From DATBGO01 sp036558005 (GTDB lineage: Bacteria > Actinomycetota > Actinomycetes > Streptosporangiales > Streptosporangiaceae), in contig DATBGO010000068.1 in assembly GCA_036558005.1 (NCBI GenBank), positions 30,761 to 94,760 of the forward strand: a stretch of 64,000 bases of DNA, in the 5' to 3' direction. The notes beneath the pieces were generated by a model that was not told the DNA's origin, ran no database searches, and worked only from the letters and a program-made list of their open reading frames with translations. The position numbers were made by a program, and so were the translations under genes. This document shows positions 22,911-30,554 of this stretch, one piece after another (within the stretch, counting starts at the first letter, position 1; every line of letters begins with the position of its first letter).

Positions 22911-23792
22911 TCAGCCGATGGCGACCGCGACAATGCCGGCCACTATCGCGGCCGCGCCCGCCAGGCGGCGGGCCAGGCTGCCCTCGCCCAGCAGCCTGCC
23001 CCCGAGCAGGACCCCGAACAGCACGCTGACCTCGCGGGCCGGCGCGACCGCGCTGACCGCGGAGAAGCTCAGCGCGATCAGCACCAGGATGTAGGCCAGC
23101 GGCGCCAGCGCCGCCGCGCCGAGCACCTGCGGCCGGTACTGCCGCCACACCCGGGCGGTCAGCGGCCTGGCCCGCAGCGCCAGCGGCGCGAACGCCAGCG
23201 CCATGAACGGGAAGGCGGCATAGCCCTGCAGCAGCGCCGGGGTGCGCAAGTCCGACACCGCGTACTTGTCCCACAGCGTGTACGACGCGATGAACATCCC
23301 GGTCACCGCGGCGAAGGTGACCGCGACGGCGGGCCCTGGCCCGGCCGCGGCGGCCGGGCGGCCGCGGCCGGCCGGGATGCTGATGACCAGCACGCCGCCG
23401 ATGATCAGGGCGATGCCCGCCAGGCCGGCCGGCCCGGGCCGCTCGCCGAACAGGGCCAGGCCCGCCAGCGCGGCCAGCAGGGCGCCGGTGCCGCGCCCGA
23501 GCGGGTAGACCAGCGACAGGTCGCCGGCCTGGTAGCCGCGCTGCAGGAACAGGAAGTACCCGCACTGCAACAGCCCGGTCCCGGCCAGGAACGTCCAGCT
23601 GGCGGCCGTCAGGCGCGGGTGGCCGGCGGCCAGCGCCACGGCGGCGACCGGTGCGTAGCCGATGCTGCCCGCCACCGCGACCAGCCAGATGAAGCTGGTA
23701 GCCGCCAGCGCGGACGCCTGCTTGCTGAGCAGGTTCCAGCTGGCGTGAGCGATCGCGGCGGTGAGGATGAGAGCGATGGCGGCCGGGCTCAA
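22911..23792 (-). CDS. EamA/DMT superfamily transporter
   Basis: A 293-residue inner-membrane protein with ten predicted hydrophobic helices arranged as two five-helix EamA repeats. It begins SPAAIALILTAAIAHASWNLLSKQA, the usual first helix with HASWN, and the end of the first repeat reads VYPLGRGTGALLAALAGLALFGE. Substrate unknown; family members export amino acids, nucleosides or other metabolites. The start codon is TTG at 23792, with GGAGT about 8 nt upstream and a TATGCT box just before that. It is divergent from the phosphatase gene, with 78 bases between them. Confidence 0.88.
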   Translation of the reverse strand: MSPAAIALILTAAIAHASWNLLSKQASALAATSFIWLVAVAGSIGYAPVAAVALAAGHPRLTAASWTFLAGTGLLQCGYFLFLQRGYQAGDLSLVYPLGRGTGALLAALAGLALFGERPGPAGLAGIALIIGGVLVISIPAGRGRPAAAAGPGPAVAVTFAAVTGMFIASYTLWDKYAVSDLRTPALLQGYAAFPFMALAFAPLALRARPLTARVWRQYRPQVLGAAALAPLAYILVLIALSFSAVSAVAPAREVSVLFGVLLGGRLLGEGSLARRLAGAAAIVAGIVAVAIG

Positions 23793-23855
23793 CTGATGAC
23801 TCCGCGGCCAGCATATCGCCGTCTGTCAGGCCGGCCGCGGCGCAGGCCGCTTGGG

Positions 23856-23861
23856 TAAGCT
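23856..23861 (+). promoter_or_regulatory. -10 box of the histidine phosphatase gene
   Basis: TAAGCT is followed by 9 nt and the ATG at 23871 (a GTG at 23862 directly follows the box). Confidence 0.4.
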
Positions 23862-23870
23862 GTGCGCGCG

Positions 23871-24521
23871 ATGACAGATCCCGGGCCGCCGGCCGCAACC
23901 ACGATCGTTCACTTGCTGCGCCACGGCGAGGTGGAGAATCCCCGCGGCGTGCTGTACGGCCGGCTCCCCGGCTTCCACCTGTCCGAGGACGGCGCGATGA
24001 TGGCGAAGGCAGCCGCTGACTTCCTGGCCGCCAGGGACGTGACCGTGCTGCGGTCATCGCCGCTGGAGCGGGCGGCGGAGACGGCCGAGCCGCTGGCCGC
24101 GCAGACCGGCCTGCGGGCCGAGACCGACGAGCGGCTGATCGAGCCGTCGAACCACTTCGAGGGCCAGCACTTCGGCCCGGGCGACGGCTCGCTGCTGCGC
24201 CCCGGGCACTGGTACTACCTGCGCAACCCGTTCCGCCCGTCCTGGGGTGAGCCGTACCGGGAGGTCCTGGCCAGGATGCGCGCGGCGGTGCACGACGTGG
24301 CCGGCCAGGCGGCCGGGCACGAGGCGGTCTGCGTCAGCCACCAGCTGCCGATCTGGATCATGCGCCGGTCGGCAGAGGGGCGGCCGCTGTGGCATGACCC
24401 GCGGCGCCGGCAGTGCGCGCTCGGCAGCATCACCAGCTTCACCTACCGGTCGGGCCGGCTGGTCGGGGTGAGCTACTTCGAGCCATCCGACCACCGCCCG
24501 CGGCAGGTAGCTGGCGCCTGA
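23871..24521 (+). CDS. Histidine phosphatase family protein (phosphoglycerate mutase-like)
   Basis: A 216-residue cytosolic protein with the phosphohistidine motif LLRHGEVENP (catalytic His in RHG), SSPLERAAETAEPLA and the second conserved His in CVSHQLPIW. The substrate is unknown. Its place ahead of resA and after hemL matches the Rv0524-Rv0529 block of Mycobacterium tuberculosis, suggesting a long-standing link with cytochrome c or heme handling. ATG at 23871 fits the promoter spacing better than the GTG three codons earlier. Confidence 0.88.
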   Translation: MTDPGPPAATTIVHLLRHGEVENPRGVLYGRLPGFHLSEDGAMMAKAAADFLAARDVTVLRSSPLERAAETAEPLAAQTGLRAETDERLIEPSNHFEGQHFGPGDGSLLRPGHWYYLRNPFRPSWGEPYREVLARMRAAVHDVAGQAAGHEAVCVSHQLPIWIMRRSAEGRPLWHDPRRRQCALGSITSFTYRSGRLVGVSYFEPSDHRPRQVAGA

Positions 24522-24611
24522 CGAGCCAGCCAAGGCCGGCCCCAGGGCGGCCCGGCACGGCCGGGTCGGGCACAATGGGGCGCGGTACTACTGTCTGTAG
24601 GAGATCACTGC

Positions 24612-25217
24612 GTGTTCCGGTTGACGAGCATCGGGCGCCGGGCTGGCCGCGGCGCGGCCGCGGCGGCGCTGATGCTGGGCCTGGCCGCGTGCGAGGGCGG
24701 CGCGATCGCCCAGTCCACCCCGCGGAGCAACGGGACCAGCTTCGTGGCCGGCGGCCCGGGCGCCACCGTGTTCGCCGCGGCCGCGCGCAAGGCAGCGCCC
24801 GACATCGCCGGCATCACGCTGGCCGGCACCAGGCTGGCCCTGTCCAGCTACCGCGGCAGTGAGGTCGTGCTGAACTTCTGGGGGTCGTGGTGCCCGCCGT
24901 GCCGGCAGGAAGCGCCCGCGCTGGCCGCGCTCTCGTCCCGGTTCCGGCCCGGCGGGGTGCGGTTCCTCGGCATCGACATCAGGGACAACCCGGCCAGCGC
25001 GCAGGCGTTCCTGCGCGGCTTCCGGATCGGCTACCCGAGCCTGAACGACCCCGGTGACCAGCTCGCGCTGGACTTCCGCGGCACGGTGCCGCCGCTGGGC
25101 ATCCCGACCACGCTGGTGATCGACCGGCAGGGCCGGATCGCCGCGCGTATCGTCGGCGGCGTGTCCTACGACGGGCTGAAGACCCTGATCACGAAGATCG
25201 CGGCGGGACCGGCATGA
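24612..25217 (+). CDS. resA: ResA/TlpA-like thiol-disulfide lipoprotein
   Basis: A 201-residue extracytoplasmic thioredoxin-fold protein that keeps apocytochrome c cysteines reduced for heme attachment. The N-terminus is a lipoprotein signal with lipobox LAAC (Cys27); the redox motif is WCPPC (Cys94, Cys97), followed by the TlpA-type IDIRDNPASAQAFLR and cis-Pro region GIPTTLVIDRQG. GTG at 24612 has AGGAG about 8 nt upstream. The stop overlaps resB by four bases. The reductant donor CcdA, usually encoded next, is absent here. Confidence 0.93.
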   Translation: MFRLTSIGRRAGRGAAAAALMLGLAACEGGAIAQSTPRSNGTSFVAGGPGATVFAAAARKAAPDIAGITLAGTRLALSSYRGSEVVLNFWGSWCPPCRQEAPALAALSSRFRPGGVRFLGIDIRDNPASAQAFLRGFRIGYPSLNDPGDQLALDFRGTVPPLGIPTTLVIDRQGRIAARIVGGVSYDGLKTLITKIAAGPA

Positions 25218-26860
25218 CCCGGGTGACCGCGCGGGTCCGGCCGGCCGGGCCGGGCAGCGCCGCGCCCGGCGGGACGCCGGGCACGCCCGCCACCCGGCTG
25301 GGCCCTGGCGGCTGGCTGCGCTGGGCATGGCGGCAGCTGACCTCGATGCGGACCGCGCTGATCCTGCTGTTCCTGCTGGCGGTGGCCAGCGTGCCCGGAT
25401 CGATCCTGCCGCAGGAAGGCATCGACCCCTCGGCGGTCACCCAGTATTACGCGGCGCACCCGGCGCTGGCCCCGGTGCTGGCCAGGCTGTCGCTGTTCAA
25501 CGTGTTCGCCGCGCCCTGGTACGCGGCGATCTACCTGCTGCTGTTCGCCTCGCTGGCCGGCTGCGTGCTGCCCAGGACGGTCCGGCTGGCCGGCTCGGCC
25601 CGGCAGCAGCCGCCGCGGGCCCCGCGCAACCTGGGCAGGCTGCCGCTGACCGCCAGCTACCAGACCGCGCTGCCGCCGGCCGCCGCGCTGGAATCGGCCC
25701 GGCGGCTGCTGGCGGCCCGGCGGTTCCGGCTGCGGGCCGGCGAAGGCTGGGTGGCCGCGGAGAAGGGCTACCTGAGAGAGGCCGGCAACCTGCTGTTCCA
25801 TCTCGCGCTGCTGGCCCTGCTCGGCTCGGTCGGGATCGGCGGCATCTTCGGGTACAAGGCCAACCGGCTGCTGGTCGTGGGCGACTCGTTCGCCAACACG
25901 GTCACCGCGCTCGACCAGTTCCGGCCCGGCCGCCTGGTCTCAGCCGCTGACCTGCAGCCGTTCTCGGTGACCCTGAACCACTTCGACGCGACCTATATCA
26001 CCGCGGGCAACCAGCGCGGCCAGCCCTCGAACTTCGTCGCCTCGCTGACCTACACCGCGCAGCCCGGTGACCGCCCGCACAGCTTCAGGCTGCAGGTCAA
26101 CCACCCGCTTGAGGTCGACGACGTCCGGGTGTTCCTGCTCGGCCACGGGTACGCGCCGCAGTTCCGGATCACCGACGGCACCGGCCGGGTGGTGTTCAAC
26201 GGCGCGGTGCCGTTCATCCCGGTCGAGCAGGCGGGCTTCAGCTCCGACGGGGTGATCAAGGTCCCGGACGCCAGCCCGCGCCAGCTTGGCTTCGCCGGGG
26301 TGTTCCTGCCCACCATGGTGGACGCGGGCGGCACCCTGGAGTCGGCGTTCCCCGCGGCGCTCAACCCGAGGGTGAGCATGCTCGCCTACGACGGCAACCT
26401 CGGGATGAACGCGGGGGCGCCGCAGTCGGTTTACGAGCTCAACACCGCGGGCCTGCGCCGGCTGCCGGTCCCGCCCGCGCCGCTAGCGGCGGGCCAGTCG
26501 ATGAAGCTGCCTGGCGGGGCCGGCACGCTCACCTTCACCGGGTACAAGCAGTGGGTCAGCCTGGCCATCACCTACGACCCCGGGCAGCTGCCCGCCCTGG
26601 CATCAGGGATCGCGGCGCTGGCTGGCCTGCTGCTGTCCTTCATGGTCCGGCGGCGCCGGGTCTTCGTCCGGGCGCAGGCCGCCGGCGGCGGGCTGAGCGT
26701 CGTCCAGGTCGGCGGCCTGGCGAGGTCCGACGCGGCCGGCGGCTTCGACACCGAGTTCGCCGGACTGGCCGCGCAGTTCAGCGAGGCACACGACGGCCGC
26801 GAGCTGACCAGCCCGATGGCAGGCCGCGATCCAGCCCTTCGCCACGAAGAGGGGGAATGA
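25214..26860 (+). CDS. resB: ResB, cytochrome c biogenesis (System II) membrane protein
   Basis: The 548-residue ResB/Ccs1 partner of CcsB in heme delivery and attachment. Three N-terminal helices (ALILLFLLAVASVPGSILPQ; AAIYLLLFASLAGCVLPR; FHLALLALLGSVGIGGIFGY) precede a large extracytoplasmic domain (about 215-450) and a last helix near 460-485. Family landmarks SVPGSILPQ and GCVLPRT are present, and the conserved His of the FHLALLALL helix is kept. ATG at 25214 overlaps the resA stop. It is followed by ccsB six bases later, giving a resA-resB-ccsB operon. Confidence 0.95.
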   Translation: MTRVTARVRPAGPGSAAPGGTPGTPATRLGPGGWLRWAWRQLTSMRTALILLFLLAVASVPGSILPQEGIDPSAVTQYYAAHPALAPVLARLSLFNVFAAPWYAAIYLLLFASLAGCVLPRTVRLAGSARQQPPRAPRNLGRLPLTASYQTALPPAAALESARRLLAARRFRLRAGEGWVAAEKGYLREAGNLLFHLALLALLGSVGIGGIFGYKANRLLVVGDSFANTVTALDQFRPGRLVSAADLQPFSVTLNHFDATYITAGNQRGQPSNFVASLTYTAQPGDRPHSFRLQVNHPLEVDDVRVFLLGHGYAPQFRITDGTGRVVFNGAVPFIPVEQAGFSSDGVIKVPDASPRQLGFAGVFLPTMVDAGGTLESAFPAALNPRVSMLAYDGNLGMNAGAPQSVYELNTAGLRRLPVPPAPLAAGQSMKLPGGAGTLTFTGYKQWVSLAITYDPGQLPALASGIAALAGLLLSFMVRRRRVFVRAQAAGGGLSVVQVGGLARSDAAGGFDTEFAGLAAQFSEAHDGRELTSPMAGRDPALRHEEGE

Positions 26861-26866
26861 GGTTCC

Positions 26867-27901
26867 GTGCATCTCAACATCGGCCTGGCCGACTTCAGCC
26901 AGGGCATGCTGCTGTCCGCGATCGTCATCTACGCGCTCGCGATGCTCGGCTACGCCGGGGACTTCGCGTTCGGCCGCAGGCCCGCGGCCACGGCGGCGGC
27001 CGGGGCCAGCGCGGCGGCACCGGCCGCCGCTGAGCTCATCGGGGCCTCGGTAGCCGGGGCCCGGCCGGCCGCCGGCCCGGCGCCGGGCGGCCCGCCGCCG
27101 GCCGCGCAGCCCGCGGCGAACGCGATCCGCGGCGGCACCGGGGCCTGGGTGCGGGTAGCGTTCACGCTCACCTGCGTCGGCCTGTTCGCGCATGTCACCG
27201 GCATCGTCAGCCGCGGGATCGCCGAGCACCGGGTGCCGTGGGGCAACATGTACGAGTTCATCATGGCGATCAGCTGCATGGCGGTGCTCGTCCTGGTGGT
27301 CGTGGCCGGCCGGTACCGGGCCCACTACATCGGGCTGTTCGTGCTGATCCCGGTGGTGTTCGCGCTCGGGCTCGCGGTCACCGTCGTCTACACCCCGGCC
27401 GGCGCGCTGGTGCCAGCGCTGCAGTCCTACTGGATCGCGATCCACGTCACCGCGATGATCATCGCCAGCGGCCTGTACATCGTCGGCGCGGTCGTGACCG
27501 TCATGTACCTCGTCGCCGACCGCAGCCTGCGGCGGACGGCGGCCGGCCTGCCGTCCGCCACCAGCGGCATCGTCGCCCGCCTGCCCAAGCCGGACGTGCT
27601 GGACCGGCTGTCCTACCGGACCATCCTGGGCGCCTTCCCGGTATGGACGTTCGGCGTCATGGCCGGGGCGATCTGGGCCGACCAGGCCTGGGGCCGGTAC
27701 TGGGGCTGGGACCCGAAGGAAACCTGGTCGTTCATCACCTGGGTGGTCTACGCGGGCTTCCTGCACGCCAGGGCGACCGCTGGCTGGCGGGGGCGGCGGG
27801 CGGCCTACATCCAGCTCGTCGGCTTCGGCTGCCTGATGTTCAACCTGATCGGGATCAACCTGTGGGTGAGCGGGCTGCACTCCTACGCCGGCCTGAACTG
27901 A
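26867..27901 (+). CDS. ccsB: CcsB (CcsA family), cytochrome c synthase heme channel
   Basis: A 344-residue polytopic protein that with ResB exports heme and attaches it to CXXCH of apocytochromes c. The diagnostic WWD segment reads WGWDPKETWSFITW near residues 281-294, flanked by helices carrying conserved histidines (IHVTAMI; GFLHARATAGW). An Ala/Pro-rich cytoplasmic loop (40-85) is longer than usual. GTG at 26867 has GAGG in the end of resB. The gene converges with the small membrane gene 10 bases downstream. Confidence 0.95.
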   Translation: MHLNIGLADFSQGMLLSAIVIYALAMLGYAGDFAFGRRPAATAAAGASAAAPAAAELIGASVAGARPAAGPAPGGPPPAAQPAANAIRGGTGAWVRVAFTLTCVGLFAHVTGIVSRGIAEHRVPWGNMYEFIMAISCMAVLVLVVVAGRYRAHYIGLFVLIPVVFALGLAVTVVYTPAGALVPALQSYWIAIHVTAMIIASGLYIVGAVVTVMYLVADRSLRRTAAGLPSATSGIVARLPKPDVLDRLSYRTILGAFPVWTFGVMAGAIWADQAWGRYWGWDPKETWSFITWVVYAGFLHARATAGWRGRRAAYIQLVGFGCLMFNLIGINLWVSGLHSYAGLN

Positions 27902-27911
27902 CCGGGCAGGC

Positions 27912-28328
27912 TCAGGCGTCGTTGCCGGCCTCGCGGTCGTCGCGGATCCGGCGGTCAAGCTCGGCCAGGAAATCCGGGTCGTCGTCGGGGCCGGCCGGGC
28001 GCCAGGAACCGGGCCGCGGGTAACCGGCCGGGCCCGGGCCGAGGTCGTCGATGCGGCTGGCCGGGTGGCGGCGGTAGGCCTCCTGCTGGCGGATGCCGCG
28101 CAGGCCAGCGAGCGGGCGGCGGGTCACAGGGACATGCCAGCCGCGGGCCGGGCGGCCCGCGATGAGCCACGCGACGGCGCCGGCGGCCGAGAGCAAGATC
28201 ACTATGAGTATCCAGGTTCGCTTGGACAAGCTCCGCATCGCGAATTCCGGCGTACGTGCCACATCGATCAGGCACGGCACCACGAAACCGACCGTGAGCA
28301 GGGCCAACAGCATGCCGATGAGCAACAT
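27912..28328 (-). CDS. Membrane protein with PLDc_N-type domain
   Basis: A 138-residue protein with two helices (MLLIGMLLALLTVGFVVPCLIDV, 1-23; TWILIVILLSAAGAVAWLIAG, 38-58) framing the polar stretch ARTPEFAMRSLSKR, the layout of the phospholipase D nuclease N-terminal domain found at the start of cardiolipin synthases. The rest is a Pro/Arg/Asp-rich cytoplasmic tail ending in ELDRRIRDDRE. It lacks any catalytic HKD domain, so it is probably not an enzyme. The start fits a TAGGCT box 6 nt upstream. Confidence 0.8.
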   Translation of the reverse strand: MLLIGMLLALLTVGFVVPCLIDVARTPEFAMRSLSKRTWILIVILLSAAGAVAWLIAGRPARGWHVPVTRRPLAGLRGIRQQEAYRRHPASRIDDLGPGPAGYPRPGSWRPAGPDDDPDFLAELDRRIRDDREAGNDA

Positions 28329-28334
28329 GGCCGC

Positions 28335-28340
28335 AGCCTA
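28335..28340 (-). promoter_or_regulatory. -10 box of the PLDc_N-type gene (leaderless type)
   Basis: On the minus strand TAGGCT is followed by GCGGCC and the ATG at 28328. Confidence 0.5.
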
Positions 28341-28492
28341 GCTGCTGTGATGCCCGACTTACCTGGGAATCGGCCGAGTAATCATGTCAAACTCCGCATG
28401 ACCGTAATTGATTACACTGGGTAAGCTGGCATGACGGCTGCCCTGGTTTCGTCGTAGCCTGGCGGCCTGACCTGAACCCGGGGGTGCGCGAC

Positions 28493-29623
28493 ATGCGGCT
28501 GCGGTTACTGGAGCGTGTCCGGCAGTCCCTGCGGCGCAAGCCAGGGCCGGCCGCGCAGCGCGCCGCCGGGCCCGCCCGGGCCAGGACCGACGGGCCGGCC
28601 AGGGCGGCCGGCGTCGGCAGCCACCGGAGGGGATCGGCGCCGCGGCTGGTGCTGCGCGGCGGCGGCGACCGGGGCCAGGCCCGCGGCGGCAGTGATCCCG
28701 GGCCCGCTCGCGGCGGTGCTGCCGGGCCGCCTGGCGGCGGTGCTGACTGGCCGCCTGGCGGCGGGGGGCCACCGGGCCAGGGAGGGCCAGGCCGTGGCGT
28801 GACGGCGGCCCGGGTGAGCGGCGGGGCCGCCGCTGCAGGCCGGGCTGCTCCGGGCGCGGCGGCTCGCGCCGCGGTGCGGCAGCCGCCCGGGCAGGCCGCC
28901 GCCGGCGACGCGCGGGCGGGCCAGCAGCCGGGACGGGCGCGGGCGAGGATCGCGGCGCCCGGCGGCGAGGCCGCCCCGGCGGCGGTGAAGCAGCCCTGGT
29001 ACGAGATAGCCCACAGCAACCGCACCGCGGCCGGGCGGCGGCACTGCGGCCAGCTGGAAGAGGTCGTCCGGCGGGAATGGGCCACGGACGCGATCCCGCC
29101 GCCCGAGGCGGTGGTCGCCATCGACCGGCTGGCGGAACTGCCCCAGCTGATCAAGCGGAAGCTGGCGGCGGGCCTCGACTCGATCCACGTCGGGCCCGGC
29201 GGAGTCCCTGACCTGGACGACATGGGCCGGCTGAGCGGCATTCCGCTGCCCTCTGGCCGGGCCACCTGGGACGCGTGCGCCGGCGCCTACGGCGAGCGGA
29301 AGATCATCGTGGGCTCGCGGCCGTCCCCGAGCCCGGACGTGATGTGCCACGAGATCGGGCACGCGCTCGATGACATCGACGGCACCGGCGAGGGGTGGCA
29401 GTCCGACTCAGCCGGCTTCTGCGCCCTGTACGACCGCTGCCTGCCGCACATGATCTCCGACTTCCACCGGCAGCGCGGAGTCCTTGGCCGCAGGGAGTTC
29501 TTCGCCGACGCGTTCGCGGCGATCGCGTCCAGGCAGCGCCCGGCCCTGGTAGATATGGTCGGCGGGGACACCAGGGCGGCCCTGGACGTGATGCTCTACT
29601 TCAACGTGCGATATGGCATCTAG
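28493..29623 (+). CDS. Lethal-factor-like (M34/ATLF-type) zinc metallopeptidase with disordered N-terminal half
   Basis: A 376-residue protein in two parts. Residues 1-165 are low complexity, rich in Gly, Pro, Ala and Arg, with no signal peptide. Residues 168-376 look folded and carry the zinc motif HEIGHALDD (His286, Glu287, His290) and, 44 residues later, REFFADAFA, whose Glu335 is the likely third ligand. HEIGHALDD plus EFFAxAF is the pattern of anthrax lethal factor and Pro-Pro endopeptidases. Codon 5 is TTA, rare in this genome and a bldA-type control point in Streptomyces. ATG 28493 follows GGGGG. A small gene follows after 12 bases. Target unknown. Confidence 0.8.
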   Translation: MRLRLLERVRQSLRRKPGPAAQRAAGPARARTDGPARAAGVGSHRRGSAPRLVLRGGGDRGQARGGSDPGPARGGAAGPPGGGADWPPGGGGPPGQGGPGRGVTAARVSGGAAAAGRAAPGAAARAAVRQPPGQAAAGDARAGQQPGRARARIAAPGGEAAPAAVKQPWYEIAHSNRTAAGRRHCGQLEEVVRREWATDAIPPPEAVVAIDRLAELPQLIKRKLAAGLDSIHVGPGGVPDLDDMGRLSGIPLPSGRATWDACAGAYGERKIIVGSRPSPSPDVMCHEIGHALDDIDGTGEGWQSDSAGFCALYDRCLPHMISDFHRQRGVLGRREFFADAFAAIASRQRPALVDMVGGDTRAALDVMLYFNVRYGI

Positions 29624-29635
29624 GGTGATCAGGCG

Positions 29636-29914
29636 ATGTACGTTATAAGACTGCCTAACGGCAACCTGATGGTTCCCGAGTCGGCGATCAGCGGCGACGG
29701 CCAGGTGATGAGCGACGCGTACGTGGAGATCGGGCCGGCGGACGCGGACTACGAGCGGCTCGCCGCCCAGGCGGTGACCGAGGACGAGCTGGCCGAACGA
29801 CGCAGGCGCTGGCAGGAGGGGGACGAGCCGCTGCGCAGGCAGTTCCTTGACTTCCTCGCCCGGGGCGGCAGGGACGGCGTGCGTGACGGGAAGGACAACG
29901 AGCCCGGGCGGTGA
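29636..29914 (+). CDS. Small acidic partner protein of the metallopeptidase, unknown function
   Basis: A 92-residue soluble protein, with a beta-rich start (MYVIRLPNGNLMVPESAI) then YVEIGPADADYERLA and a charged helix (TEDELAERRRRWQEGDEPLRRQFLDFLARG). It begins 12 bases after the metallopeptidase stop and has AGGGTGATC as ribosome binding site, so co-expression is likely. Early codons include GTT, ATA and AGA, uncommon in this genome. I do not recognise the family; it could be a chaperone, inhibitor or immunity-type partner, or simply an operon neighbour. A hairpin terminator follows. Confidence 0.75.
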   Translation: MYVIRLPNGNLMVPESAISGDGQVMSDAYVEIGPADADYERLAAQAVTEDELAERRRRWQEGDEPLRRQFLDFLARGGRDGVRDGKDNEPGR

Positions 29915-29932
29915 ACGGGCGGGCCGGCCGGC

Positions 29933-29988
29933 CCGGTAACGGTGAGCGCCGTCAGCGGCGGGGGGCGAACGCCGCTCACCCTTACCGG
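29933..29988. terminator. Bidirectional terminator between the metallopeptidase operon and bldC
   Basis: 19-nt arms (29933-29951 and 29970-29988) pair at 17 of 19 positions, with GGTGAGCG/CGCTCACC in the core. The stem is between convergent stop codons at 29914 and 30002. Confidence 0.7.
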
Positions 29989-30001
29989 ATCGCCTGCTGC
30001 C

Positions 30002-30205
30002 TCACACCGCCGACGGTGCGGCCGTGCTCGCGTCACCGCTCAGCAGTGCCCTCACCTCTGACTCGCGGAACCGCCTGTGCCCTCCCGGTGTGCGAATGCT
30101 GCTGATGCGGCCGGATGCCGCCCAGCGGGTGACGGTCTTCGGGTCGACGCGGAACAGGGCAGCGACCTCTCCGGGAGTGAGCAGCCGCTCACTGTTGCCG
30201 TCCAT
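30002..30205 (-). CDS. bldC: BldC, developmental MerR-like transcription factor
   Basis: A 67-residue DNA-binding protein. LLTPGEVAALFRVDPKTVTRWA followed by SIRTPGGHRRFRESEVRALL reproduces almost the full sequence I remember for Streptomyces BldC (segments at residues 9-30 and 37-56). BldC binds variable numbers of direct repeats cooperatively and delays the switch from vegetative growth to sporulation. ATG at 30205 has GAGGAGGGG about 8 nt upstream; the longer frame is non-conserved. In this window it stands beside a TTA-containing metallopeptidase gene, which also hints at developmental control. Confidence 0.94.
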   Translation of the reverse strand: MDGNSERLLTPGEVAALFRVDPKTVTRWAASGRISSIRTPGGHRRFRESEVRALLSGDASTAAPSAV

Positions 30206-30554
30206 TTGGGTACCCCTCCTCATCTCCATAGGAGCTTGTCCTAAGTGTCGCGACAAACACGGTTTTTATCCTTAGTTTCCGTAAAATCTGGTCTGAGAAT
30301 CTCGGTGACCGGGTGCCGCGTGTGCGCTGAGTGCACGGGCAACTGCGGGCTGGCCGCGTTCTGGGCCGGCCGGGCGGCGCGCTGTGAACATTGCGCCTGA
30401 TAAACGGCCAGCGGATTCCCGTCCTGGCCGGCCGGTGTTATCACGTGCGCATCCCGCGCCGGATTTCGGCGTGCTGAACTGCCCATTAATCGCACCCGGC
30501 GGGCGGCGGCCGGCCGCGGCCCGCCGGCCAGGCCGACAGATCTATGCTGAGGCG
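30206..30554. other. Divergent intergenic region between bldC and the PLP dehydratase
   Basis: About 350 bases without a supportable gene. The bldC-proximal part (30236-30300) is AT-rich and probably holds its promoter. It includes the perfect palindrome TGTCGCGACA (30246-30255), a possible operator. The distal 12 bases carry the TATGCT box of the dehydratase gene. The part between shows nothing I can interpret. Confidence 0.5.
30543..30548 (+). promoter_or_regulatory. -10 box of the PLP dehydratase gene (leaderless type)
   Basis: TATGCT is followed by GAGGCG and GTG at 30555, the best -10 match among the leaderless candidates here. Confidence 0.55.
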
